Positions 1 through 9,310 of a stretch of 64,000 bases of DNA are shown in pieces. Origin of the DNA: JAIXWP01 sp041391745. Lineage in GTDB: Bacteria; Bacteroidota; Bacteroidia; Flavobacteriales_D; Sanyastnellaceae. The stretch's first letter is position 1, and the number at the start of each line of letters is the position of its first letter. The stretch spans positions 58,832-122,831 of the forward strand of contig JAWKNK010000010.1 of the NCBI GenBank assembly GCA_041391745.1, in the 5' to 3' direction. A model generated the notes under the pieces. That model was not told where the DNA came from, searched no databases, and was given only the letters and a program-made list of their open reading frames with translations. Both the position numbers and the translations under genes were made by a program.

Positions 1-3000
1 ATAAGTGATTGAAATCACCAATGGTTCAGCAGCGTTGCCACAAGCATCAACCGCATAGAAAGTATAAACTTCAGTGTAGTTTGCTGGGCAGTCACCTGCT
101 ACAACTTCCATTGAAGAATCATAAGTTACTTCGCTACAAGTGTCATAAGCATATGGCTCATAAACCATGTACTCAGAACCACAAGAAACTGTTTCAGAGT
201 AACCTTCAGAGTACCACATTGGAGCAGTAGTATCAACGATAGTAACTACTACAGTAGCAGTAGTGCTGTTGTTACAGTTGTCTGTAGCAGTCCAAGTGTA
301 AGTTACAACTTCTGGACAAGTACCTTCAGAAACAACACTTGAAGTGATTTCCAATTCGTCGTCACAGTTGTCAGAGAACTCAGCCCATGGCATTGCATAC
401 TCATTACCACACTCAACAGTGAAGTCTTCAGACTGACCAGCAATAACTGAGCTGTAACGTCTGTTAATGTGATGATTTGTTGGAATGTAGACATGTTTCC
501 ACAAGCATCCCAAGCAGAGTAAGTGCGAATAACGCGACCTTGACATCCACCAGAAACGTGCTCGTCTGAGTAATCTACTTCTACAAATTCAGAACAGTTG
601 TCTGATAGTCAACAAGATACCTGCGTAGTCGTCATGGACGTCGATTTCAACAATACCTACGAATACTGGAGCAGTAGTATCAACAATGTTGATGTACTGT
701 GTAGCCTCGCTAGAGTTACCACACTCGTCAGTTGCAACATGTACGAACGATAGTGTAGCTATTAGCACACTGACCTTCTACCATCTCGCTGTTAGTGAAG
801 CAAACCACAGTTGTCTGTAGCTTCAGGAATGATTCCGTCACACTCTAGTTACATCTGCTGTACATTTAAATACTGGAGCAGTCATATCATATACATAAGC
901 TGAAGCTGATGCTGATGCAGAGTTACCACACTCATCTACTGCAGTCCAAGTACGAACGATAGTGTAAGATTGTGGCAGAACCTGGATAGTTTCATCAACA
1001 AAAGAAACTCTACAGTTTCTGAGCAGATATCCCAAGCTTCAGGTGAACCGAATACTACGTCTTCGTCACAGCTAAACTCACCACCGTTGCCAGGGTAAAT
1101 CATTGGAGCTGTAGTGTCTACGATAGTAACTACTACAGCAGTAGTGCTGTTATTACAGTTGTCAGCAGTCCAAGTGTAAGTTACAACTTCTGGACAAGTA
1201 CCTTCAGAAACAACACTTGAAGTGATTTCCAATTCGTCGTCACAGTTGTCAGAGAACTCAGCCCATGGCATTGCATACTCGTTACCACACTCAACAGTGA
1301 AGTCTTCAGACTGACCAGCAATAACTGGAGCTGTAACGTCTGTTAATGTGATGATTTGTTGGAATGTAGACATGTTTCCACAAGCATCCCAAGCAGAGTA
1401 AGTGCGAATAACGCGACCTTGACATCCACCAGAAACGTGCTCGTCTGAGTAATCTACTTCTACAAATTCAGAACAGTTGTCTGAGTAGTCAACATAGATA
1501 CCTTCGTAGTCGTCACATGGACGCTCAATTTCGATTGTACCAGTGATTACTGGAGCAGTAGTATCAACAATGTTGATGTACTGTGTAGCCTCGCTAGAGT
1601 TACCACACTCGTCAGTTGCAACATAAGTACGAACGATAGTGTAGCTATTAGCACACTGACCTTCTACCATTTCTTCGCTGTTAGTGATAGTCACCAAACC
1701 ACAGTTGTCTGTAGCTTCAGCAGAAGCAGCTGGAATTTCAGCGTCACACTCGATAGTTACATCTGCTGCTACCATTGTAAATACTGGAGCAGTCATATCA
1801 TATACATAAGCTGAAGCTGATGCTGATGCAGAGTTACCACACTCATCTACTGCAGTCCAAGTACGAACGATAGTGTAAGATTGTGGGCAAGAACCTGCGA
1901 TAGTTTCATCAACAAAAGAAACTTCTACAGTTTCTGAGCAGATATCCCAAGCTTCAGGTGAACCGAATACTACGTCTTCGTCGCAGCTAAACTCACCACC
2001 GTTGCCAGGGTAAATCATTGGAGCTGTAGTGTCAACGATAGTAACTACTACAGTAGCAGTAGTGCTGTTGTTACAGTTGTCTGTAGCAGTCCAAGTGTAA
2101 GTTACAACTTCTGGACAAGTACCTTCAGAAACAACACTTGAAGTGATTTCCAATTCGTCGTCACAGTTGTCAGAGAACTCAGCCCATGGCATTGCATACT
2201 CGTTACCACACTCTACAGTGAAATCTTCAGATTGACCTTCGATTACTGGAGCAGTAACGTCTGTCAAAGTGATGATTTGAGTGAATGTAGACATGTTTTC
2301 ACATGCATCCCAAGCAGTGTAAGTACGGATGATACGTCCTTGACATCCACCAGAAACGTGCTCGTCGTTATATTCAACAGAAACTTCGTTACAGTTGTCT
2401 GAGTATTCTACATAGATACCTTCGTAATCGTCACATGGGCGATCGATTTCGATAATTCCAGTGATTACTGGAGCAGTAGTATCAACTACAGTTACAACTT
2501 GAGTGAATGAAGAAGCGTTACCACAAGCGTCAGTACCAGTGTAGATACGAGCGTATTGTGACCAACAGTTACCTTCAGAAAGAACTTCATCTACGAAAGT
2601 GATAGTTACGTCAGAACAGTTATCAGAAGCTGAAGGCTGTTGCCATACGATATCTTGATCACACTCGAAAGTCAATTCAGCAACACCTTCCAATACTGGA
2701 GCAGTTGTGTCTTGAACAAAGATGTTTTGAACTGCCATAGCTTCGTTACCACAGTTATCGAAAGCACGGAACATGCGAACGATAGTGTAGTTGTTTGGAC
2801 AGTTACCTTCTTGAGTCATTTCAGTTACAACAACTTCAACGTTGTCGTCACAGTTGTCATAAGCGATAGCCATTTCAACTGCAGGAACTTCGTCAGAACA
2901 TTCGATTGTTACGTCAGCTGGTACCCACTCCCACATTGGAGCAGTAGTATCAATAACAGTAACAGTAGTAGACTCAACAGTTACGTTTTCACAGAAATCT

Positions 3001-5096
3001 GTAGCAGTCCAAGTCCAAACGATAGTGTAGCTGTTTTCACACTCACCAGCGATCATTTCTTCAGTAGCTTCTACAGTCACTTCGTGACCACAGTTGTCGT
3101 AGATTTCAATTTCTGGCATTGCAGGAACTGCATCACATTCTACTGTGAAATCTTCTGGGTTCATAACTACTGGAGGAGTAGTGTCAAGAATAGCGATAAA
3201 CATCACTGCTTCAGCGCTGTTTCCACATGCATCATATGCAGTGTAGTGACGCTCAAGAACACCAAGACAACCACCTGAGTTAAGAAGTTCTTCTGTAAGA
3301 ACTACTTCAACTACTTCGCTACAGTTGTCAGTAGCAGTAGGAGCAGCAACGTTGTCTACTTCAGTACATTCAACAGAAACATAAGCTTCGAATGGGTTGA
3401 AAACTGGAGCAGTTGTATCAACAACGTGGATTGTTTGAGTAGCTTCAGAAGAGTTACCACAACCGTCGTTAGCAACAAAAGTGCGAACGATAGTATATTC
3501 TTGTGGACACTCACCTTCCATCATTTCAGAAGAAACTTCAATAGTTACTTCGTGACAGTTGTCAGAAGCCATTGCATCTTCATAAACGATTTCCTGATCG
3601 CACTCAAAAGTAGCTTCAGCAGGAACGTATGTAAATTCAGGAGCAGTAGTGTCAACAATAGTAATTGTTTGAACGCAATCAGTTCTGTTTTCGCAATCAT
3701 CGAAAGCAGCCCAAGTACGGTAAACAAAGTATGTACAACCATCTTCAGTTTCTGGCTCAGATTGACCTAGGTAAACCACCAAAACGTCATCGTCACAGTT
3801 GTCAGTAGCTGTGATACCTTCAGCAACAGCTGGAAGTTCGTCAGAACATTCAACAGTAACATTTTCTGGACAGTTATCAAATTCTGGAGCGATAGTATCG
3901 TCTACAGTAACTGTGATAGAAGTAGTTGATTGATTGCCACATGAATCTACCGCGCGGTAGAAATAAGTGAACTCATCGTTACATTGTAATTGTGGGTTGT
4001 TTGGAGTGCACTCAGCATCAGTGAACAAGTCACCGTGACCGTTTACAAATTCTCCATTGTACCAACCAGTATAATAGAACCAACCAGACAAACCGTCGTT
4101 TGAGTTACGGTTGTTGGCAGCGATACCTTTTTGGAAACCGAAGAAGTAGTTAGATGGTTGGTGAGAAAGGTAAAGAATGTTACCAGCATAGTCACCAGCA
4201 CCAGTAAGAGTTGAAAACCCTTCTACTAGTTCATAGTAATCCCAGTTAAGGTAGTTTGAACCTGCAAGACCTAGGTCATTTTTGTAGTTACGTCCAAGAG
4301 CAGACCAATCCGTCCAGTTTCTCTTGTTCTCCAACCACATGTTCACTTCCCAAATTTGGTTAGCGTTGCCAAGGTTTACAACAGTTCCAGATACAAGAGC
4401 AGTACCATCGTCATACGCAGTAAGCGTAGCGCCTGGAGCCCAAGCCCAGTAGTCAGAAGCAGCAAGACCAGCGCTAGTTACTCCAAACAACCAGATAGAT
4501 CCATCAGGACCAGGACCGATTGGTGTAGTAAGTACGCAAGTTGAAATCACACCAGCAGTGTGAGATTCAAAAGGAACTACTTCAACTACAGAACCACATG
4601 CATCTTCAGCCGATGGAGCTTCTGGAGCTACAACGTCTTCAACGCATTGTACTGTAATATCTTCTACAGCACTAAATACTGGACCTTCGTTGTCATACAC
4701 AGACAAAGTCTGTGAGCATGACTCAGCAAGCTCAAGTTGTGCAATAGAAACTGTCCATGTACGAATAATCGTGTAAGAACAGTCAGAAGAAGAAGGAATA
4801 ACCAAATCTGAGAAAGAAACCTCAGGAAGCAATTCTACTAGTCCGCATGATTCAAAAGTGAATTCAGGCAAACCAGTTAGTTCAGCGTCAGCAACGTCTG
4901 AACAGCTTACTGATACGTTTGTAGGACAGGTTAGGTTAATTGATGGAATACATCCATCTCCTTGAGCGTTGGCATCACCAACACTCCAGAATGCAAAAAC
5001 GGCCAAGAAAAGCATTGCTTTTCTCACCCAACTGAAAGTTGAAATCTCGCGACAACAACCTTCTACGTCTGTTAAAGAGCGTAATGTTCTCTTCAT
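1..5096 (-). CDS. Giant HYR-repeat secreted adhesin, partial (runs off left edge), with frame breaks at about 440-1035
   Basis: Likely exported surface adhesin. It reads leftward from ATG 5096. The N-terminus has an unusually long basic region and then a hydrophobic signal core ending ANAQ near residue 45; the internal Met at 5015 would give a shorter signal peptide. After about 180 residues a unique region of about 170 residues rich in Trp, Tyr and Asn (around residues 185-360) is inserted. Then come at least 13 HYR-type units of 75-85 residues, each joined by a DTTAP-like motif with paired Cys and a DxCGN motif. An intact frame runs from 5096 to about 985. Small deletions then break it repeatedly down to about 447, and 1-440 is again clean HYR sequence in one frame, continuing off the edge. 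The C-terminus, where a T9SS or gliding-motility sorting domain would be expected, is not in the window. HYR domains are immunoglobulin-like folds; ligand unknown. Confidence 0.85.
241..2040 (-). repeat. Tandem block of about 915 bp (four HYR units) in two near-identical copies
   Basis: The same landmark (gtaactactacag) occurs at 241, 1126 and 2041, giving periods of 885 and 915 bp. Each block encodes four different HYR units of about 305 residues in total. Sequence between the copies is almost identical apart from short deletions in the left copy, and the similarity continues for about 200 bp past 2041 before diverging. This indicates a recent tandem duplication inside the adhesin gene. The left copy is about 30 bp shorter because of scattered small deletions. 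Confidence 0.85.
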
Positions 5097-5150
5097 AATT
5101 GAGAGTTTTGATTAATTAATAAAAGTGTTTATGGTTAGTAAAATCAAATG

Positions 5151-5158
5151 CAAAAGTA
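5151..5158 (-). promoter_or_regulatory. -7 box (TACTTTTG) for adhesin gene
   Basis: The minus strand reads TACTTTTG, matching the Bacteroidota -7 consensus TAnnTTTG. A TTTG at 5183-5180 (minus) sits 21 bases upstream, in the -33 position. The predicted leader is about 50 nt before ATG 5096. Confidence 0.6.
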
Positions 5159-5418
5159 TAGGTAAAGAATCGATAAAAACAAATTTATTTATGAAAATCG
5201 ACCAAAATTACACATTTGTCGGAAAATAATTTATTTTCGTCGAAAGAATCTAGCTATTTATCACATCCAATTTCTTGGTCAAAATTCGATTAAATACATT
5301 TTTTAATCGACGATTATATATAAAGTTTAGGTTATTTCTTAGCTACACTGATTATCAAGACCTTAGATAAAAAGTTAAAAAAATGCTACGATTTTCTTCA
5401 TACTTTCAGATTTTTGAA

Positions 5419-5426
5419 TATTTTTG
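5419..5426 (+). promoter_or_regulatory. -7 box (TATTTTTG) for tRNA-Phe
   Basis: Matches TAnnTTTG and ends 18 bases before the first base of the tRNA, a sensible distance for a short 5' leader. Confidence 0.55.
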
Positions 5427-5444
5427 CAGCCGCTTTTTAAGCAC

Positions 5445-5520
5445 GGTGCCATAGCTCAGTTGGTAGAGCAAAGGACTGAAAATCCTTGTGTCGCTGGTTC
5501 GATTCCAGCTGGCACCACCA
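5445..5520 (+). tRNA. tRNA-Phe (anticodon GAA)
   Basis: Complete cloverleaf. The acceptor stem GGTGCCA pairs with TGGCACC at 5510-5516. The anticodon stem AAGGA/TCCTT encloses the loop CTGAAAA with anticodon GAA at 5478-5480. The T-loop contains GGTTCGATTCC. The discriminator is A, and CCA is encoded at 5518-5520. It has its own promoter box upstream and a terminator hairpin directly downstream, so it appears to be a single-gene transcription unit. Confidence 0.97.
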
Positions 5521-5523
5521 CCG

Positions 5524-5553
5524 AAAGCCGATAACAATGTTATCGGCTTTTTT
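5524..5553 (+). terminator. Rho-independent terminator after tRNA-Phe
   Basis: A perfect 12-bp stem AAAGCCGATAAC / GTTATCGGCTTT with a 4-nt loop runs into a T tract. It lies between the tRNA 3' end and the aroB promoter box. Confidence 0.85.
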
Positions 5554-5569
5554 ATTTACCACCCTCCGC

Positions 5570-5577
5570 TATATTTG
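5570..5577 (+). promoter_or_regulatory. -7 box (TATATTTG) for aroB, four bases from the ATG
   Basis: Exact TAnnTTTG match. Only four bases separate it from ATG 5582, so transcription would begin at or very near the start codon, suggesting a leaderless mRNA. Confidence 0.6.
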
Positions 5578-5581
5578 CCTC

Positions 5582-6622
5582 ATGGCGAAATCGAGCTTCC
5601 ACCACTCAGACGATCACTTGTGCAACGAACTTCAAAAATGGATTGCTCAATATTCTCAAGTCTTCCTTATCACCGATTCCAACGTCAATGAGCACGTTAC
5701 TCCGCGAATCTTAGCAAATCTCGAGAAACCCGAACTCATTGATATTATCGAAGTAGATCCTGGAGAGGCCTCGAAGTCTATTGAGGTCGTTGCCCAAATC
5801 ATGCATCACCTCATTGACAGTAGAGCCGGTCGAGATTGTTTGATAGTCAATCTTGGTGGCGGAGTAGTAACTGATCTCGGCGGATTCATAGCTTCGACCT
5901 ACAAAAGAGGGGTAGCCTTTATCCATATCCCTACTTCCCTTATGGGAATGTGCGATGCATCTATTGGCGGAAAGACTGGAATTGATATGCAGGATGTAAA
6001 AAATGTCATCGGCTCATTCGCCTATCCGAAAGCAGTGCTCATTCAACCCAACTTCATCTCAACCTTGCCTCGAACACACATTTTGAGTGGATTTGCAGAA
6101 ATGGTAAAGCATGCTGTCATTGCAGATCCACAATTATTCGAGGCATTGGAAGCAGTTCAAGGCGAAAATCCTGATCACTTGGCCTTGTTTATTGAACGCA
6201 GCACTAGAATCAAGGAAGAAATTGTGATGAACGACTTTCTTGAAGAAGGTCAACGTAAAATTCTGAATTTCGGCCATACAGTAGGTCACGCACTCGAATC
6301 ATTTTACATGCAAAAAGGGTTTCCCATTTCACATGGACATGCAGTAGCATTGGGAATGATTGTAGAGTCGAGAATCAGCTACAATTTTGGCTGGCTTGAT
6401 GACGCAGACTATCAAAAAATTGAATCCCTACTCAATAAATACTTCTCCTTCCCTTTCTCCCCAGATTGGTTTGCCGTTGAACATTTCCTTTTTCAAGACA
6501 AGAAAAATAGAAATCGAGAAGTTCGATTTGCTTTAAGTAAAAATATGGGAACCTGCGAATGGGATATTGCTATTCCTCTTGCCGAAGTGAGAGTAGCCCT
6601 TGAAGAATCGCTTAACGGGTAA
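5582..6622 (+). CDS. aroB: 3-dehydroquinate synthase
   Basis: Converts DAHP to 3-dehydroquinate in the shikimate pathway (cytosolic, NAD and divalent metal dependent). The 346-residue product matches the usual family length. It has the NAD-binding GGGVVTDLGG segment near residue 93, the PTSLMGMCDASIGGKTG block, GFAEMVKH with metal-ligand Glu near 173, and the two His-containing motifs FGHTVGHALE (about 231) and SHGHAVALG (about 250). In-frame starts further upstream would lie in the tRNA or its terminator, so ATG 5582 (MAKSSFHH) was chosen. The 3' end overlaps the convergent RDD gene by 11 bp. Confidence 0.95.
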   Translation: MAKSSFHHSDDHLCNELQKWIAQYSQVFLITDSNVNEHVTPRILANLEKPELIDIIEVDPGEASKSIEVVAQIMHHLIDSRAGRDCLIVNLGGGVVTDLGGFIASTYKRGVAFIHIPTSLMGMCDASIGGKTGIDMQDVKNVIGSFAYPKAVLIQPNFISTLPRTHILSGFAEMVKHAVIADPQLFEALEAVQGENPDHLALFIERSTRIKEEIVMNDFLEEGQRKILNFGHTVGHALESFYMQKGFPISHGHAVALGMIVESRISYNFGWLDDADYQKIESLLNKYFSFPFSPDWFAVEHFLFQDKKNRNREVRFALSKNMGTCEWDIAIPLAEVRVALEESLNG

Positions 6623-7343
6623 GGACAATGTAGTCCTTTAATAACGTGCGCAAAAAAGAGACTCTATCCAATGGAACTGATTCGAGTTCCAACTTTTGAG
6701 CGAATATTTCAGTCATCGTCTTGATCGATTCAGCATGACCTTCATTGTTGTGTTTATTGTATCGATCCAAGGCCTGCTTTAGCAGCACTATGTCTTCTTC
6801 TCTAAAATTTCTTATTTGAGGATACACGGGAACATAGCTCATCTTGCTATCAATTCTCATTATCTCTTCAAGCGAAACCTTATTGAGATCTCCCAGTTTG
6901 ATAACCGTGCAATTGGCGAGCGTATCACCGAATCGCTGCCCAAATTTTGTACTCACAATTCCCAAAACAGCGAATACTCCTATAGTCATATAGATATCGA
7001 TAATTCTAAAAGACCATCTCAACATATAGTCGAAAAAAGTCATCTGCTTGCCGGCAAGATTTATCACTCTTAACTTCATGATTCTTTTTCCGGGAGTCTG
7101 ACCATTCCAAACTACTTCGAAAAATAACGTATAAAAAGTGATGGTCGGAATTAATATAAATGCAAAAAGAAATGACAATACATCATCATCCTTAACACTT
7201 GTCAAAATCAGCATTCCGAGCACAACCCAAGCTATAATTTTGAAAATAGTATCTAGAATAAAAGCAATCCCCCGATCTCTCGCAGATGCAAGTTCATATT
7301 GAATAGCAACATTTTGAGTTGTTTTTAATTCAATAGTTTTCAT
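6612..7343 (-). CDS. RDD family integral membrane protein
   Basis: 243 residues. The N-terminal half carries the RDD signature (ARDRGIAFILDT around residue 20) and about three hydrophobic segments (roughly 30-50, 55-75 and 115-135), with the conserved NGQTPGKRIMKLRV stretch between. The C-terminal 90 residues are soluble and charged. RDD proteins are membrane proteins of mostly unknown function, some linked to transport. It is divergent from the SpoIIM-like gene with 57 bp between starts. That arrangement is typical of the Bacteroidota cluster of RDD, SpoIIM-like, DUF4129, DUF4350, MoxR and DUF58 genes, so it probably works in the same envelope process. Confidence 0.85.
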   Translation of the reverse strand: MKTIELKTTQNVAIQYELASARDRGIAFILDTIFKIIAWVVLGMLILTSVKDDDVLSFLFAFILIPTITFYTLFFEVVWNGQTPGKRIMKLRVINLAGKQMTFFDYMLRWSFRIIDIYMTIGVFAVLGIVSTKFGQRFGDTLANCTVIKLGDLNKVSLEEIMRIDSKMSYVPVYPQIRNFREEDIVLLKQALDRYNKHNNEGHAESIKTMTEIFAQKLELESVPLDRVSFLRTLLKDYIVLTR

Positions 7344-7360
7344 TCAAATCATATATTGTT

Positions 7361-7368
7361 TACTTTCG
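7361..7368 (+). promoter_or_regulatory. Probable -7 box (TACTTTCG) for the SpoIIM-DUF58 cluster
   Basis: One mismatch to TAnnTTTG. The same TACTTTCG variant precedes alanine dehydrogenase at 63595. It lies 32 bases before ATG 7401. Confidence 0.4.
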
Positions 7369-7400
7369 TAGAAATGCTTTAAAGCTGCTGCAATATACTT

Positions 7401-8418
7401 ATGCAAGAGACTGAATTCATTGGTCAGAATAAAAAAAAGTGGAAAGAATTCGAGGAGACGCTGAAATCTTCTAATAAAGATCCTGACCATCTGACCCAGC
7501 TTTTTATAGAAACTACCGATGATTTGAGTTTTTCTCAAACCCATTATCCCAACCGCTCTGTGCGGGTCTATTTGAATTCCGTTTCACAGAAAGTTTATCA
7601 ATTAATTTACAAAAGAAAAAGGAAAGAAAAGAACAAAGTGAAAAGCTTGTGGAGATCTGAAATTCCGTCTTCACTTTATTTCGCTCAAAAAGCCCTTTTC
7701 TTCTCGCTTGTACTCTTTTTACTGGGAATTACTATTGGAGTTTTTTCTAACATGTTTTACCCCGACTTTGCGAGTATCGTATTATCGCCAGGATATGTAG
7801 AAATGACTGAAGAATACATAGCAAATGGTGACCCCATGGCCGTGTACAAAAGCAGAGACGCATTTGAGATGTTTGTGACGATTGCCATGAATAACATTCG
7901 AATTTCGTTCGCAGCATTTGTTTTAGGTTTATTGTGGGGAGTTGGCACAGCATGGGTTTTATTCAGTAATGGAATCATGTTTGGCGCCTTTATGCACTTC
8001 TTCTTTACAAGAGGATTATGGAAGGCGAGTATACTCGCAGTTATGCAACACGGCACTTTGGAACTTTCGATGATTGTAGTTTCTGGTGCCGCAGGTTTTG
8101 TTTTAGCAAAAGGACTCATTTTCCCCGGCACATTTAGTCGAATAGATGCCTTAGTTATTTCTTCAAGAAATGCCATAAAAATAATGATACCGGTATTTTT
8201 CTTTCTCTCTTATACGCGGCATTTATTGAATCCTACTTCACGCGTCTCACGGAGCTTCGGATGTTATTCGAGTACTGTCGATTCTTTATTATCTCTTTAC
8301 GATAGTAGTTGGATACTTCTTTGTGTACCCGAGATACATTGCGAGAAAAGGACTTCTCATTCAAGAAAATACAGATGAGGAAAATGATTCACCGAATAAA
8401 ATCTGTTTCTATTGGTAA
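7401..8418 (+). CDS. SpoIIM-like (stage II sporulation protein M family) membrane protein, C-terminus frameshifted
   Basis: The N-terminal 260 residues read cleanly: a soluble segment opening QETEFIGQNKKKW, then hydrophobic helices near 95-115, 170-195, 205-225 and 235-255 with the family's RNAI segment at about 260. After about 8185 the frame breaks. The expected ending can be followed by moving to a second frame (IESYFTRLTEL, 8225-8257) and then a third from about 8262 (DVIRVLSIL to TIVVGYFFVYPRYIARKG) ending in TAA at 8416-8418. Net single-base losses near 8190-8215 and at about 8262 explain this. Without correction the product ends out of frame at 8378. In non-sporulating Bacteroidota these proteins occur with MoxR/DUF58 clusters; the molecular role is unknown. 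Confidence 0.75.
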
Positions 8419-9310
8419 AAAATAAAAATGTAGGTGAAATTTTTAATTACACTTTTTTCATTTTTTCGAAACAATTTAAAGTCAAGACGGGGCTTGCCGC
8501 CCTACTGAGCGCTGCCGTTGTGGTGTCGTTTGGAGGTATACTGACGGAGCATTCCAAGACATTTTCGAAAACTTTTTTATTTTTGAGTTCAACCCCTTTG
8601 GGCATTTTTGTGTTGGGCTCCTTACTATGATCATCTAGACTTGATCGCTATGGTTTTGGTGTTCCCGCTCACCATTTTTTCTACTTTAATCCTCATTTTC
8701 GGCTATTCGTGCATTTTACAAAATCGTTTTTTGGCACAAAGTATAAGCCCCGATTTCTGGATATTATAAATGCTATGTGCATCTCGTTTTTAGCAGTAGC
8801 CCTATTTCTAACCAACAGCTACTTTCATTTTTCATTGGAATAGTTTGCGGCCCTTCTGTATGTTCTGGTTTGCAGAATCGGTTGATAAAAAGAAAATTTT
8901 TTCTGCGTATTTTTCCTCCTTTTGGAAAAATGTGATCAAAACCATTTGGAACATTTTTCGGGACTTTGGGCCACACACCGTACAATGGATTACAATGCTC
9001 CTTTTAAACGGAACACTGTCTACTTATTTGAGTTTTGACTACAGGATCCAATGCCAATTTCTTGATTGTTATTTTCCAATTTATTCAATCTAACACACTT
9101 TCGCAATGTTGCACTTGCTCCAGAGATCCCGTATAATTTATACTTTTCTATTATTCTTTTGTGCTCAAGAAATATAGTTTTTAAGTGTGTATATATATGG
9201 TTTTGACCTATTACTTCTATGCGAAAGAAATAAATGAGGCTACAAGCCTAACAGCAGAAATCCAAAAAATAGGAACCAAAAAACGTGCGTATGGCTTGGA
9301 GAAGGAGTAA
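8412..9310 (+). pseudogene. Broken integral membrane protein gene (resembles glycerophosphodiester phosphodiesterase membrane-domain family)
   Basis: Pieces of one gene are readable in changing frames. The N-terminal piece has GEIFNYTFFIFSKQFK (from TTG 8412), followed by a hydrophobic piece after 8629, then NAMCISFLAVALFLTNSY after 8769 and a segment from about 8845 to 9060. The C-terminal tail has YYFYAKEINEATSL, ending in TAA at 9308-9310. The order, hydrophobicity and tail resemble the multi-pass protein that sits between the SpoIIM-like and DUF4129 genes in related clusters. At least five frame changes occur in 900 bp. The tail overlaps the start of the next gene by about 20-26 bp, so the original operon had tight coupling. 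It may be genuine decay or local sequence error; neighbours downstream are intact. Confidence 0.65.

Larger units (their letters stand above)
5097..5444. other. AT-rich intergenic region between adhesin gene and tRNA-Phe
   Basis: 348 bases with no credible coding sequence. It holds the leftward adhesin promoter (box at 5151-5158) and the rightward tRNA promoter (box at 5419-5426). The remaining middle part, about 5190-5400, is very AT-rich with several ATCGA-type words. I see no convincing hairpin or small RNA in it. Confidence 0.6.

Noticed and set aside
224..2400. Regular repeats that might look like a CRISPR array
   Set aside because: Repeat period is about 230-250 bp per unit and 915 bp per block, all protein-coding HYR domains; there are no short direct repeats with unique spacers and no cas genes.
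1..4600. Several plus-strand open frames of 60-210 codons across the adhesin gene
   Set aside because: They are antisense shadows of the repetitive minus-strand coding sequence, share no family signature and have no promoter or start context.
5486..5581. Longer aroB start at 5486
   Set aside because: It lies inside tRNA-Phe and the following terminator; the encoded residues do not resemble 3-dehydroquinate synthase.
7757..8176. Minus-strand frame of about 139 codons antisense to the SpoIIM-like gene
   Set aside because: Lies wholly opposite a gene with clear membrane-protein character; composition is that of a reversed hydrophobic gene and no promoter is seen.
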